From contig NZ_MDEQ02000006.1 of assembly GCF_001883705.2 (NCBI RefSeq), positions 1 through 64,000 of the forward strand: 64,000 nt of DNA, read 5' to 3'. Under the pieces are notes generated by a model, which worked only from the letters and a program-made list of their open reading frames with translations, ran no database searches and was not told the origin of the DNA. Origin of the DNA: Burkholderia catarinensis. GTDB taxonomy: Bacteria > Pseudomonadota > Gammaproteobacteria > Burkholderiales > Burkholderiaceae. Shown one piece after another: positions 1 through 8,516 of the stretch. Position 1 is the first letter of the stretch. Each line of letters begins with the position of its first letter. Made by a program: the position numbers and the translations under genes.

Positions 1-247
1 GCTCCGGTGTGAGCGGCTTTGAGTCTTGCTTTGGCATGGTGGAACCCGATCACGCACGCCCGGATGGATCGGCCCAATCCTGCAAGCCGTGCTTACGTAA
101 CCATACCAGTACGGTCGAGCACCCCTGGATTCCGTAGCGTCGCTGCGCCTCTATGTACGTCAGCTCGCCTTTTTCGACCTGCGTCACCACCGACAGCTTA
201 AAAGCCAGACTGTAGTCCCGCTGGGTCCGCTTGATCCCTTGCTCCAC
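1..247 (-). pseudogene. IS3-family transposase OrfA, interrupted by an in-frame stop
   Basis: OrfA is the DNA-binding half of IS3-family transposases. The first 65 residues hold the usual helix-turn-helix (AFKLSVVTQVEKGE, then RYGIQGCSTVLVWLRKHG). A TGA at 52-50 stops the frame, but the same frame continues directly with SGSTMPKQDSKPLTPE, and the LTPE segment is what normally leads into the leucine-zipper part of OrfA. This looks like a point nonsense mutation (for example TGG to TGA) rather than a natural end. The rest lies outside the window. A sequencing error or an unusual recoding site cannot be excluded. Confidence 0.7.
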
Positions 248-300
248 TTGGCACCTCTTCGTTTCGGCGAAAAAGTGTCAACCTATTTCAGGACGGGTCA
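1..300 (-). mobile_element. IS3-type insertion sequence, end fragment in window
   Basis: The outer end appears to be at about position 300: on the minus strand it opens TGACCCGTCCTGAAATAGG, beginning with the TG typical of IS3-family termini, about 53 bases before the transposase orfA start at 247. The element runs off the left edge, so the other terminus, orfB and the target duplication cannot be seen. Assignment rests on the orfA translation and this end; the exact boundary and group are inferred. Confidence 0.7.
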
Positions 301-306
301 AACACG

Positions 307-335
307 AAAAAAAAGGCGCCCGAAGGCGCCTTTTT
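307..335 (-). terminator. Rho-independent terminator of the porin gene
   Basis: Stem GGCGCC, loop CGAA, stem GGCGCC (315-330), flanked by eight A on one side and five T on the other. Read on the minus strand it ends in a U run and lies about 35 bases after the porin stop. It could also stop transcription coming rightward from the insertion sequence. Confidence 0.85.
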
Positions 336-369
336 CGATGCTGCGAAGCGGGTTACCCCGCCGTCACGC

Positions 370-1491
370 TTAGAAGCGGTGACGCAGACCAACCGTTGCT
401 GCGGTTTGGTTGATCGACGAGCTCGGCAGGTTGTTGTTGAAGCTGTCGCCGTTGTAGATCGATGCGCCAATGCCGTTCTTCGCTGCACGCTGGTACACAG
501 CTTGTGCGTAGACGTCCGTGCGCTTCGACAGTGCGTAGTCAGCTTGCAGGCCGAACTGGTTCCAGTGCGTGCTGCCGTTGTTGATCTTCGCGTTCGTGTA
601 CGTGTAAGCAGCGCCCAGGCCGAGAGCCGGCGTCAGGTTGTACTTTGCATTGACTTCGTAGTTGTCAGTGCGCAGCGTGCCAACACTACCGACTGCATTG
701 TTGTCGAGACGCGCTTGCGTCCATGCAGCGCCGACTTGTGCCGGACCGAATGCATAACCAGCAGCAGCACCGTACGTGCGGACGCGGCCTTGGCTAGCGA
801 TGCCACCGATCGCCGACGACGTTGCGCCGTTTGCGTTCGTACCGTCACCCAGGTTCGCTTGCGAGTATGCAGCAGCCAGCTTCAGACCTTGGAACTGGTA
901 TGCAGCACCCGCGCTGTACGCACGGTTGTTGCCGAAGTTCGTGTTGTTCGAGAACGAGTACGTGCCGCCGAATTGCAGGCCAGCGTAGTTCGCGCTCGTG
1001 AACTTGATCGTGTTGTTCGCAGCGACGTCGCCAGTCGTGCTCAGACGGTCAAGGTTCAGCGGGTGCGCGAAGTACGTGCCGCCCCACGAGCCCGTTGCCG
1101 TCAGCGGCGCCAGGTAGTCTTGCGTTGCGTCGTACTGCTTACCCAGCGTGACCGTGCCGTACTGGCTCGACAGGCCGACGAATGCTTGACGGTTGAACAT
1201 GCCGCCGTTGTTACCCAGCTTGCCGTTACCGATGCCGAAGCCGCTTTCCAACGTGAAGATTGCCTTCAGGCCGCCACCCAGGTCTTCCGAGCCACGCAGG
1301 CCGAAACGGCTCTGGTCAATGCCCGAACCCATCGCCCAACGCGACTTGCCAGCTTGGCCCAGTGCCGGCTGGACGTTGCTCGTGTAGGTGATGCCTGCGT
1401 CCAGCACGCCGTACAGCGTGACGCTGCTTTGCGCGTGAGCGACGGTAGCAAACGATGCTGCAGCTGCTGCAACGATCAGAGTCTTGTTCAT
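370..1491 (-). CDS. Gram-negative trimeric porin
   Basis: A 373-residue outer-membrane general porin of the Burkholderia/Neisseria type, forming a 16-strand diffusion channel. A signal peptide (MNKTLIVAAAAASFATVAHA, cleaved before QSS) is followed by the hallmark SSVTLYGVLDAGI first strand. The middle has alternating strands with many Asn/Gly/Tyr residues, and the chain ends RHRF with the terminal Phe used by the BAM machinery. The start has a good ribosome site (GAAGGGAG) seven bases upstream. It is monocistronic: a strong terminator follows and a long AT-richer leader precedes. Substrate specificity cannot be told from sequence. Confidence 0.93.
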   Translation of the reverse strand: MNKTLIVAAAAASFATVAHAQSSVTLYGVLDAGITYTSNVQPALGQAGKSRWAMGSGIDQSRFGLRGSEDLGGGLKAIFTLESGFGIGNGKLGNNGGMFNRQAFVGLSSQYGTVTLGKQYDATQDYLAPLTATGSWGGTYFAHPLNLDRLSTTGDVAANNTIKFTSANYAGLQFGGTYSFSNNTNFGNNRAYSAGAAYQFQGLKLAAAYSQANLGDGTNANGATSSAIGGIASQGRVRTYGAAAGYAFGPAQVGAAWTQARLDNNAVGSVGTLRTDNYEVNAKYNLTPALGLGAAYTYTNAKINNGSTHWNQFGLQADYALSKRTDVYAQAVYQRAAKNGIGASIYNGDSFNNNLPSSSINQTAATVGLRHRF

Positions 1492-2080
1492 TCGTGGAGC
1501 TCCCTTCTAAAAAGAGGCAGGTCTCGCGACCTTGTTCATAAACGGTCTTCAACCGCCCGGGAGCGCCATCGGTCCTGCTGGCGGCGCCCGGATAGTTGCC
1601 CGTTTGGGAACCGTGAGTTTAGGGGTGTACCCTAGGGGCGCGATCCGCAAATAAAGAAATAAGCTTTTCCAGAACTAGAAATAATGAAAGTGGGGCCATC
1701 TCATAAGTATTTGTTTTAACGTTTGTTTTTGACTTCTTGACGATGGCTTTTTGGACGCTTTCATCGCACCATTCTTTCATGTCAGCGTCTTGACGGTTGC
1801 ATGGAAACAACAAACCGGTTCGGTTCGGCCCCTGTAATCGGCAATTTTTACCCATTTTAGTCCCGAATATCAGGCTCCGCACACCGAAACTCACCCGCCG
1901 GTCAGGAAACAGGGGCGACGTCCGCGCCGTCGGCAATGTCGCCGTCAGCCGGCAGACAGGAAAAGCCGGCTTCCGCTGCCGTGACACGCGGTAACAGCCT
2001 TAACCGCTCGCGTAACCCGGCCGGCGTACCGGCAGGCTAATGTAAGGCGGCCTCGAATACGGAACAGAACAGGACACGCC
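1492..2080. other. 589-base intergenic region with no convincing gene
   Basis: It holds the porin leader and presumably its promoter on the minus strand. Positions about 1640-1870 are clearly richer in A+T than their surroundings, as expected of a regulatory region of a highly expressed porin. One open frame of 122 codons on the minus strand has no recognisable domain, no ribosome site and unusual composition, and I do not accept it as a gene. Confidence 0.5.
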
Positions 2081-2452
2081 ATGAATCGACGCTCGTTGTT
2101 GCGCGCCATCGGATTGACCGCCGCCTTCGTCGGCACCGGCTGGTTGCGCGCCGCCTCGGCCCAGCCCGCACCACCCGTGTACCGGCCGTCCGGCCCGAAC
2201 CGCGCGCCCGGCGGCCCACCCTACGCCGACCGCCCGGGCTTCGCGCCGCCGGCGGCCCGGCACGACCGCCGGCCGCCGCCGCCGCGGCCGCACGGCTATA
2301 TATGGACGGACGGCTACTGGCGCTGGCAGCGCGGCCGCTATATATGGGTGTCCGGCCGCTGGGTCGCGCGGCGCCCCGGGCGGCGGTGGGTGCCCGGCTA
2401 CTGGCGTCGCCAGGGGCCGGTGTGGGTCTACGTCGACGGGGCGTGGCGATAG
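2081..2452 (+). CDS. YXWGXW-repeat exported protein
   Basis: A 123-residue small secreted or envelope protein. Residues 1-27 form a signal peptide with a twin-arginine-like start (MNRRSLLRAIG) and an ASA cleavage site. Residues 30-70 are Pro/Arg rich and probably disordered. Residues 71-123 carry repeats of the form GYIWTDGYWRW, RYIWVSGRWV, RRWVPGYWRR and VWVYVDGAWR, matching the YXWGXW repeat family found in many Burkholderia envelope proteins of unknown function. A ribosome site (AGGACACGCC) precedes the start. It stands alone with no operon partner. Confidence 0.85.
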   Translation: MNRRSLLRAIGLTAAFVGTGWLRAASAQPAPPVYRPSGPNRAPGGPPYADRPGFAPPAARHDRRPPPPRPHGYIWTDGYWRWQRGRYIWVSGRWVARRPGRRWVPGYWRRQGPVWVYVDGAWR

Positions 2453-2951
2453 GCAGCCCCCCCCGGCTCCGGCCGGTGGAAGATCCGTGGCCGGCAGGCG
2501 CGTGCGAACCCGCGCCGTCCGTCCGGCCACGAAATCATGATGCCCGGCAGGCGCGCTCGCGGATCCTGCCCCACCCCGGAACGATGCCGACCGCCAAAAG
2601 CGACGCCAATGCATCCAATGCGGCAACCTCGACAACCAACATGCCCGCCGATCGCCGGCGCGCAGTCTTGCCTCGACCGGATCCTGCCGCGCTCCTGTCA
2701 TGCGCCACGCAACAGAAGACTGCATACTCAGCCGCCCCGATGCCTGCGCTGTGCTCCGGGTTTCGCTTCGCCAGCGCGTTGCCGCCTTCGCGACGAACAC
2801 GTCAACGCATCGCCGATGCCCTCCATCCCGTCAATATCCTTCGGATAACGAAATCAAACGATGATGATGCGAGCGCACCCGGCCCTGACTCATTGCATCG
2901 CGCGCCATCTGCAGCACACTGCCAATCGACGCGACGGTGCGTGCGTTCCGC
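2453..2951. other. 499-base intergenic region, nothing recognised
   Basis: Between the YXWGXW protein and the stop of the convergent HxlR gene. Several open frames cross it but none has a recognisable domain, a ribosome site or Burkholderia-like third-position GC bias. No repeat or clear terminator was seen. Confidence 0.4.
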
Positions 2952-3338
2952 TCAGCGGCCGCCGCCCTCCAGCTCCCGCATACGGCGGCGCGCGGCGCAG
3001 ATCGCGCGATGATGCTCGTCGGCCCACCGGATCATCGCCTGCATCGGCGTCAGGAACGAACGCCCGAGGTCGGTCAGCGCATATTCGACACGCGGCGGCA
3101 CTTCGGCGAACAGCGTGCGACTGATAAGACCGTCCTGCTCGAGCCGCTTCAGCGTACGCGACAGCATCTGGTTCGATACATCGCCGATCGCGCGACCGAG
3201 TTCGTTGAAGCGCAACGTCCCGCCGGACAGCGCTTCGAGCACAAGCAGGCTCCACTGGTCGCCGATGCGGTCGAGCACATCGCGGATCGGGCACGGCTGA
3301 TCGAGTTCGACGGTTTCGTCGGCGGGCGGGAACGGCAT
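2952..3338 (-). CDS. HxlR-family transcriptional regulator
   Basis: A 128-residue winged-helix regulator. The HxlR signature runs from about residue 13 to 105: CPIRDVLDRIGDQWSLLVLEAL, then LRFNELGRAIGDVSNQMLSRTLKRLEQDGLI, then the wing PPRVEYALTDLGRSF. A single Cys (residue 16) at the family's usual redox or ligand-sensing position is present. The gene is divergent from the exported SnoaL-like protein at 3666, and a perfect 15-bp inverted repeat lies about 30 bases upstream of its start, suggesting autoregulation and possibly control of the neighbour. The effector is unknown. Confidence 0.9.
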   Translation of the reverse strand: MPFPPADETVELDQPCPIRDVLDRIGDQWSLLVLEALSGGTLRFNELGRAIGDVSNQMLSRTLKRLEQDGLISRTLFAEVPPRVEYALTDLGRSFLTPMQAMIRWADEHHRAICAARRRMRELEGGGR

Positions 3339-3367
3339 GACGGGATCTCTTTCACGGGCAACACACG

Positions 3368-3402
3368 GTCAGCGCGGTGTGACCTGTTCACACCGCGCTG
3401 AC
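3368..3402. promoter_or_regulatory. Perfect 15-bp inverted repeat upstream of hxlR-type gene
   Basis: Left arm GTCAGCGCGGTGTGA, five-base centre CCTGT, right arm TCACACCGCGCTGAC. All 15 pairs match. It begins 30 bases before the HxlR start codon in a 327-base divergent gap (3339-3665). HxlR proteins are dimers binding dyads, so an operator is the likeliest role. An RNA hairpin in the leader is the alternative. Confidence 0.6.
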
Positions 3403-3665
3403 TTCTTGTGACGGGTTCGCGGCAACTGTACCATTCGACCGGCCCGACAGCCGCGCGGATTCGCCAGTTCAACGAATCATGACGATGTCGCACGGTTTCA
3501 ATATCGGCAGCCGTGACGACACGGGCTTCGCGGCGAATCCTTCGTGCCGATGCGGCATGCGCGTCCGCAGCCACGCCCCATCGCCCGCCGATCGGCGCGA
3601 TCGGCGCAACCCGCAATCGCGCATCGCGCGGCAACCAACGAATCGTCAAACCAGGAAAACGCACC

Positions 3666-4142
3666 ATGCCATCGTTCCGCTCCCCCGTTCGCGCCGTTGC
3701 CGCGCTCGTCCTGCTGGCCGCGTCGACGGCCGCGCTGGCCGCCGGCCCCATCACGCGCGACCTGGCCGCCGAGGAAGCCAACCGCCAGCTCGTGCTGACG
3801 TTCTACGACCGCTTCTTCAACAAGCACGAAGCGGTCGAGGCTGCCGCCGTCGTAGCGGACGACTACAAGCAGCACAACCCGCACGTACCGGACGGCAAGA
3901 AGCCGTTCGTGTCTTACTTCGTCGGCGCCTTCCAGAAGAACCCGGCATCGCGCGCGCGCATCGTCCGCAGCGCGACCGACGGCGACCTCGTGTACCTGCA
4001 CGTGCATGCGACCGAGCGTCCGGGCGATCGCGGCGAAGCGGTCGTCGACATCTTCCGCGTGAAGGGCGGCAAGATCGTCGAGCACTGGGACGTGATCCAG
4101 CCGGTGCCCGAAGCATCCGCGAACCGGAACACGATGTTCTGA
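3666..4142 (+). CDS. Exported SnoaL-like (NTF2-fold) protein
   Basis: A 158-residue protein with a signal peptide (MPSFRSPVRAVAALVLLAASTAALA) followed by a SnoaL-like NTF2 fold: LTFYDRFFNKHEAVEAAAVVADDYKQHNP, then VSYFVGAFQKNP, then GEAVVDIFRVKGGKIVEHWDVIQPVP. Asp/His residues of the cavity (DYKQHNP, EHWDV) are kept, as in SnoaL-type cyclases and related lyases. The frame is open upstream to 3513, but the start at 3666 gives the clean signal peptide. It is divergent from the HxlR regulator, a pairing common for this family. The reaction is unknown. Confidence 0.8.
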   Translation: MPSFRSPVRAVAALVLLAASTAALAAGPITRDLAAEEANRQLVLTFYDRFFNKHEAVEAAAVVADDYKQHNPHVPDGKKPFVSYFVGAFQKNPASRARIVRSATDGDLVYLHVHATERPGDRGEAVVDIFRVKGGKIVEHWDVIQPVPEASANRNTMF

Positions 4143-4687
4143 CGCGCGAGCCTGCATGCGGTGCGCAACGATGCGCGCCGCCCGTCGACGGACGATCGGC
4201 CGCCCGCCGGGCAGGCGCGGATGCCCTGCGCCGGGGAGTCCCCTACAATCGAACTTCGCCGCCGCGCCGGCCTCCGTCTCGCATGACCGCACCGCCGGCC
4301 GCCGCCGCCTTTGTCGCGCGTTGTCCTCAAAACAATGACAGACAGCCGGCCGCCCCGCTCCTAGTATCTGACTCACCCGGCGGCAGGAACGCGTCGGATG
4401 CCACGGAGACACGGAATGCCGAATACCGGATGGACCCCGGCCCGCACGGCCGCAAGCGCGTCGCCGATCGATTCGCCGAGACGGACACAGCGGCGCAATC
4501 GGCATGACGCTCCCGTGGCGGAGGCCAGCCTTCGCCACCGCACATCGACGCCTCTGCCCGGCAACGCCGGCACCTGACCGCTCCACATCCCATTCCAACC
4601 CGACCGGGTTCGCGCGACCGGACGAGCCAGACGGCCGGCCCGCCGGATGCGTGCGCCCGTCGACCAGCCCCTGTCCGGAGGCGACAC
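4143..4687. other. 545-base intergenic region, no gene recognised
   Basis: It lies between the SnoaL-like gene and the amidohydrolase. Open frames on both strands are just high-GC frames without domains or ribosome sites. A short region of lower GC near 4320-4380 could hold the amidohydrolase promoter, but no clear -35/-10 pair was identified. Confidence 0.4.
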
Positions 4688-6313
4688 ATGCAACACGCCG
4701 ACACCGTCTATCTGAACGGCCTGCTTTACACGGGCGACGCGCAGCGCCGCTTCGCGCAGGCACTCGCCACGAAGGACGGCAAGATCGTCGCGGTCGGCCG
4801 CGACGACGACATCCGCCCGCTGGCCGGCCCCGCAACGCGCATGGTCGACCTGGCCGGCAGGCTGATGCTGCCGGGCCTCATCGACGGCCACGTGCACCCG
4901 CTCGAAGGCCACCAGATCCTCGGCGACTTCGACCTGTCCGGCATCAACGATCCCGACGCGATCCTGCAGCATATCCGCGCGTGCGCCGATGCGACGCCGA
5001 ACGAACCGTGGGTCTATCTCGGCGGCGCCAACCTTGCCGCATTCGGCGCGTATCCGACCCGCGAGCTGCTCGACCGGATCGTGCCCGACCGGCCGCTGCT
5101 CGTGGTCGGCCTCGACGTGCACAGCGGCTGCCTCAACACGAAGGGGCTCGAAGCGGCCGGCATCCGGGCCGATACCCCCGATCCGGCCGGCGGTGTGTAC
5201 GAGCGCGATGCGTCGGGCGCGCCGAACGGCGTCGTGCATGAAGCGGCGTTCTATCGCGTGTGCCCGATCATTCCGCAACTGAGCCCGGCCGGCTACCCGA
5301 AGTCGCTCGCGAAAGCGCACGCAATGGCGCACGGGTTCGGCATCACGGGCTGGTTCGACGCGCGCGTCGAGGAAGCCGAACTCAAGGCTTACGCCGCCGC
5401 GCAGCGCGCCGGCACACTCAAGGTGTACATGAGCGCGGGCCTCTACGCGAACCCGCGCCGCGACCCGCGCGAGCAGGTCGAACGCTTCGTCGCATGGCGC
5501 CGCGAGTACGCGCGCGACAACTTGCGCCTGCATACGGTGAAGATCTTCGTCGACGGCGTACCGGAATCGAAAACCGCCGCGCTGCTCGAGCCGTACGCCG
5601 GCACCGACGACTGCGGCCTCGCGCTGTGGAGCCAGGACGCGCTGAACGAAATCTGCCTGCTTGCCGATACGGCCGGCTTCGACCTGCACTTCCATACGCT
5701 CGCCGACCGCGCGGTACGCATGACGCTCGACGCGCTCGAACATGTGCAGCGCCGCAACGGGATGCGCGACCGGCGCGCGCAGCTCGCGCACCTGCAACTC
5801 GTCGATCCGGCCGACATGAGCCGCTTCAACCGGCTCGGCGCGATCGCGAGCGTGCAGACGCTGTGGACGGCCGCACGCGAGGAGCAGCAACAGCTCTATC
5901 GCGACCTGCTCGGCGCCGAGCGCACCGCGCGCAACTATCCGTTCCGCAGCCTGCGCAACGCGGGCGCGATGCTCGCGGCCGGCTCCGACTGGTCGGTCAG
6001 CACGATGGACCCGATGCAGATCATCCAGACGGGCGTCACGCACCTGCTGATCGACCAGCCCGACAGCCCGCCGTGGAATCCGCACGAACGCCTCGACCTG
6101 CTCACGATGCTCGAGGCCTATACGGTAAACACCGCCTATGCGCTGCGTTTCGACGACTGCACCGGCTCGCTCGAAGCGGGCAAGGACGCGAGCTTCGCGA
6201 TCCTCGACCGCAATCCGTTCGCGCATCCGGTCGAGACGTTCGCGCAAAGCCGCGTGATCGAGACGTGCTTCCGCGGCGAAGTCGTGTACGCCGCGCCGGG
6301 GTGGGCCGACTGA
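4688..6313 (+). CDS. Amidohydrolase of the YtcJ type
   Basis: A 541-residue metal-dependent hydrolase of the amidohydrolase_3 (YtcJ) group. The N-terminal beta-sandwich (TVYLNGLLYTGD) leads to LPGLIDGHVHPLEGH with the metal-binding His68-X-His70. Further expected features follow: VKIFVDGVPESKTAAL, LHFHTLADRAV, AQLAHLQLVDP and GSDWSVSTMDP (catalytic Asp), and the C-terminal GSLEAGKDASFAILDRNPF returning to the sandwich. No signal peptide, so cytoplasmic. A good ribosome site (GGAGG, seven bases from the ATG) fixes the start. The convergent isochorismatase-like hydrolase follows after 19 bases. Substrate unknown; relatives act on N-substituted amides or imides. Confidence 0.9.
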   Translation: MQHADTVYLNGLLYTGDAQRRFAQALATKDGKIVAVGRDDDIRPLAGPATRMVDLAGRLMLPGLIDGHVHPLEGHQILGDFDLSGINDPDAILQHIRACADATPNEPWVYLGGANLAAFGAYPTRELLDRIVPDRPLLVVGLDVHSGCLNTKGLEAAGIRADTPDPAGGVYERDASGAPNGVVHEAAFYRVCPIIPQLSPAGYPKSLAKAHAMAHGFGITGWFDARVEEAELKAYAAAQRAGTLKVYMSAGLYANPRRDPREQVERFVAWRREYARDNLRLHTVKIFVDGVPESKTAALLEPYAGTDDCGLALWSQDALNEICLLADTAGFDLHFHTLADRAVRMTLDALEHVQRRNGMRDRRAQLAHLQLVDPADMSRFNRLGAIASVQTLWTAAREEQQQLYRDLLGAERTARNYPFRSLRNAGAMLAAGSDWSVSTMDPMQIIQTGVTHLLIDQPDSPPWNPHERLDLLTMLEAYTVNTAYALRFDDCTGSLEAGKDASFAILDRNPFAHPVETFAQSRVIETCFRGEVVYAAPGWAD

Positions 6314-6332
6314 CGTGCGAACCGGGCGGCTG

Positions 6333-6944
6333 TCAGGCGACGCCGAGCGCCAGCACCTGCCCGGTCGTCAGCACGTCGCCGAACGTATCCGACAGCGCGG
6401 CCAGCGTCGCGCGATGGAGGTCGCGGTGCGGCACCGTGCCGCCGTCCGCGACGTCGAGGTCGCGCGTCGCGCATGCGTCGTCGACGACGATCACCGAATA
6501 GCCGAGCGGCACCGCATCGCGTGCCGCGCCGGCGACGCACGCATGCGTCATCAGGCCCGTGACGATCAGCGTGTCGATGCCGGCCGCCTTCAGGCGCGCA
6601 TCGATGTCCGTCGTCGGGAACACGCTCACCGACGTCTTCTTCACGACCGCGTGATGCGGCGCCGGCTGCAGGTCCGCGTGAAAGCGGAAACCATTGCTGC
6701 CGTCCGCGAAGATCGGGCTGTCGGCCGTATCGACGTGCTGGACGTGAAACACCGGAATGCCCGCGCGGTCGGCGAACGCGATCACGCGCTGCGCATTGCC
6801 CAGCGCGCGTGGCCCGTCCGGAATCGGCAGGCGGCCGCTGAAGTATTCGTTCTGGAAATCGATCACCAGCAGCGCGGTGCGGGCGGCGGCGATCGACGTC
6901 GGCGCGGTCGCGCCGGCCAGTGTACGGATGGTCGGATGTTGCAT
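6333..6944 (-). CDS. Isochorismatase-family cysteine hydrolase
   Basis: A 203-residue hydrolase of the isochorismatase/nicotinamidase fold. The catalytic triad is visible: Asp29 in ALLVIDFQNEYF, Lys102 in VVKKTSVSVF and Cys136 in GLMTHACV. The cis-peptide region TGLMTHACVAGAARDA is typical. The open frame reaches 7145, but the ATG at 6944 has a GAGAGAGC ribosome site and gives the family length. It follows an MFS transporter gene on the same strand (176-base gap), so uptake and hydrolysis of an amide-type compound is a reasonable guess. The substrate cannot be assigned. Confidence 0.9.
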   Translation of the reverse strand: MQHPTIRTLAGATAPTSIAAARTALLVIDFQNEYFSGRLPIPDGPRALGNAQRVIAFADRAGIPVFHVQHVDTADSPIFADGSNGFRFHADLQPAPHHAVVKKTSVSVFPTTDIDARLKAAGIDTLIVTGLMTHACVAGAARDAVPLGYSVIVVDDACATRDLDVADGGTVPHRDLHRATLAALSDTFGDVLTTGQVLALGVA

Positions 6945-7119
6945 GGGTCGCTCTCTCGGTTGGCACATCGAACGGAACGGCGCGCCGGGCCTGCCGGCGC
7001 CGCCGGACGCGGCCAGGGACCTTCCCGACCGCGAGGCGCCAGTGTCGGGCCGCGCGGCTTTACGCGACAGCGGCGCGCGGGACAACGTCCGACAGGATTG
7101 GGCCAACGTACGCCACCGC

Positions 7120-8370
7120 CTACGACAGCGCGGCCGTTCGCGCACCCGGTTGCGTGCGTCCGTATGCGACCATCATCACGAAGCTGAGCAGGAACCCCGC
7201 GCCGCCGATCAGCAGCAGGCCGGTCTCGCCGAACACGGGCAGCAGGTTCGTGAGCGCGCCGGTCACGACCCACGCGACGGCCATCACCGAGCCCGCGACG
7301 CCGAGCGCCCAGCCCTGCCGGTCCTCGCTGACGGCGTCGGAGAACGCCGTATACATCGTCGTGTACGCGACCATGTCGAAGCAGCCGACGACCATCGCGA
7401 GCGCCCACAGCACCGGCTCGTGCGGAAACAGTGCGGACAGGATCTGGCCGACGCCCGCGACGAGCAGGCCCGTCTTCGCGATGTCGACCACGCGCCATAC
7501 GCGCAGCATCAGCCGCACGACGAACAGCAGGCCGAACACGAAGCAGAGCCCGATCACGCCGCTGAACAGCCCCAGCCGCGCGCTCGTGTAGCCGAATTTC
7601 GCCTGCAGCAACAGCATGATGGTCTGCAGGTAGAGCCCGTAGCCGACCTGCATCAGGAAGAACACCACCGACAGGAACGCGACGTTGCGCTGCCGCGCGG
7701 CCTCCCCGATGATCCGCAGCGGCAGCAGCGGATCGATGCGCGTGTCGCCGCGCGGCGCGGCCGAGTCGCGATACGACGCCCAGGTCCAGCATGCGCAGGC
7801 CAGAGACAGCGCGGCGACCAGCACGAACGGCGTGCCGTAGTCGAACAGCGGCGAGATCGTCCGGTCGGACGTGACGCCGCCGAGCACGGGGCCGACGATC
7901 ACGCCCGCGCTGAATGCGAGCGACATGATGCTCATGTTGTACGCCTTGTTCTCCGGCGTGCTGAGGTCGGTGATCGCCGCCTGCGCGATGCCCTGGCAGC
8001 CGGCCATCAGCCCGGTGAGCCCGCGGCCGGCCAGCAGCAGCGCGACGCTCGCATGCCACGCGCCGGCCGCCATCATCGCGTAGCCGGCCGCGAGACCGAG
8101 CACGCACAGCAGCAGGATCCTGCGGCGGCCGTAGCGATCGGACAGGTCGCCCATCAGCGACGAGCCGAAGAACATGCACAGCGGATAGATCCCGTAGCCG
8201 AGACCGAGGTAGAAATTGCGCGCGTGCGCGCCGGCGTCGGCCGGCAGGATGCCCGCGTGCGGATCGCTGAAGATAGCGGACATCATCGGATAAACAAGCC
8301 CGAACCCCATCGCGTCGATCGCGATGGCGAGCAGGCAGGGGCCGAGCAACTTGTAATCGAGCCGGGACAT
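7120..8370 (-). CDS. MFS transporter
   Basis: A 416-residue major-facilitator carrier with 12 predicted membrane helices. The N-terminal half shows LLAIAIDAMGFGLVYPMM and the loop 2-3 motif GDLSDRYGRRRILL. A second motif set begins after the central loop (RDSAAPRGDTRIDPLLPL). The pattern is of the drug:H+ antiporter (TetA/Bmr-like) 12-helix group. A frame joins it to sequence upstream, but the ATG at 8370, preceded by GGAAGGTCGCC, is the proper start. It is co-oriented with the isochorismatase-like gene downstream and another MFS gene upstream. Substrate unknown. Confidence 0.9.
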   Translation of the reverse strand: MSRLDYKLLGPCLLAIAIDAMGFGLVYPMMSAIFSDPHAGILPADAGAHARNFYLGLGYGIYPLCMFFGSSLMGDLSDRYGRRRILLLCVLGLAAGYAMMAAGAWHASVALLLAGRGLTGLMAGCQGIAQAAITDLSTPENKAYNMSIMSLAFSAGVIVGPVLGGVTSDRTISPLFDYGTPFVLVAALSLACACWTWASYRDSAAPRGDTRIDPLLPLRIIGEAARQRNVAFLSVVFFLMQVGYGLYLQTIMLLLQAKFGYTSARLGLFSGVIGLCFVFGLLFVVRLMLRVWRVVDIAKTGLLVAGVGQILSALFPHEPVLWALAMVVGCFDMVAYTTMYTAFSDAVSEDRQGWALGVAGSVMAVAWVVTGALTNLLPVFGETGLLLIGGAGFLLSFVMMVAYGRTQPGARTAALS

Positions 8371-8516
8371 GGCGACCTTCCGGACGGAGTGGATGATCGC
8401 CCTAGCGTAATGATCGGGCGGCGGCCGCGGTAGGCCGCCGCCCGCGATGCTAACCATCGGTTCGCCCGATACCCTCCATATCGCCCGCGCCGATGGCCCG
8501 CCAGCGCGGCCGCCCG

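Noticed and set aside
1619..1987. A 122-codon minus-strand frame upstream of the porin
   Set aside because: No ribosome site, no family resemblance, atypical composition; the region is better explained as the porin's leader.
3498..6247. Long minus-strand frames over the SnoaL-like and amidohydrolase genes
   Set aside because: They overlap well-supported genes on the other strand and have Arg-rich shadow composition.
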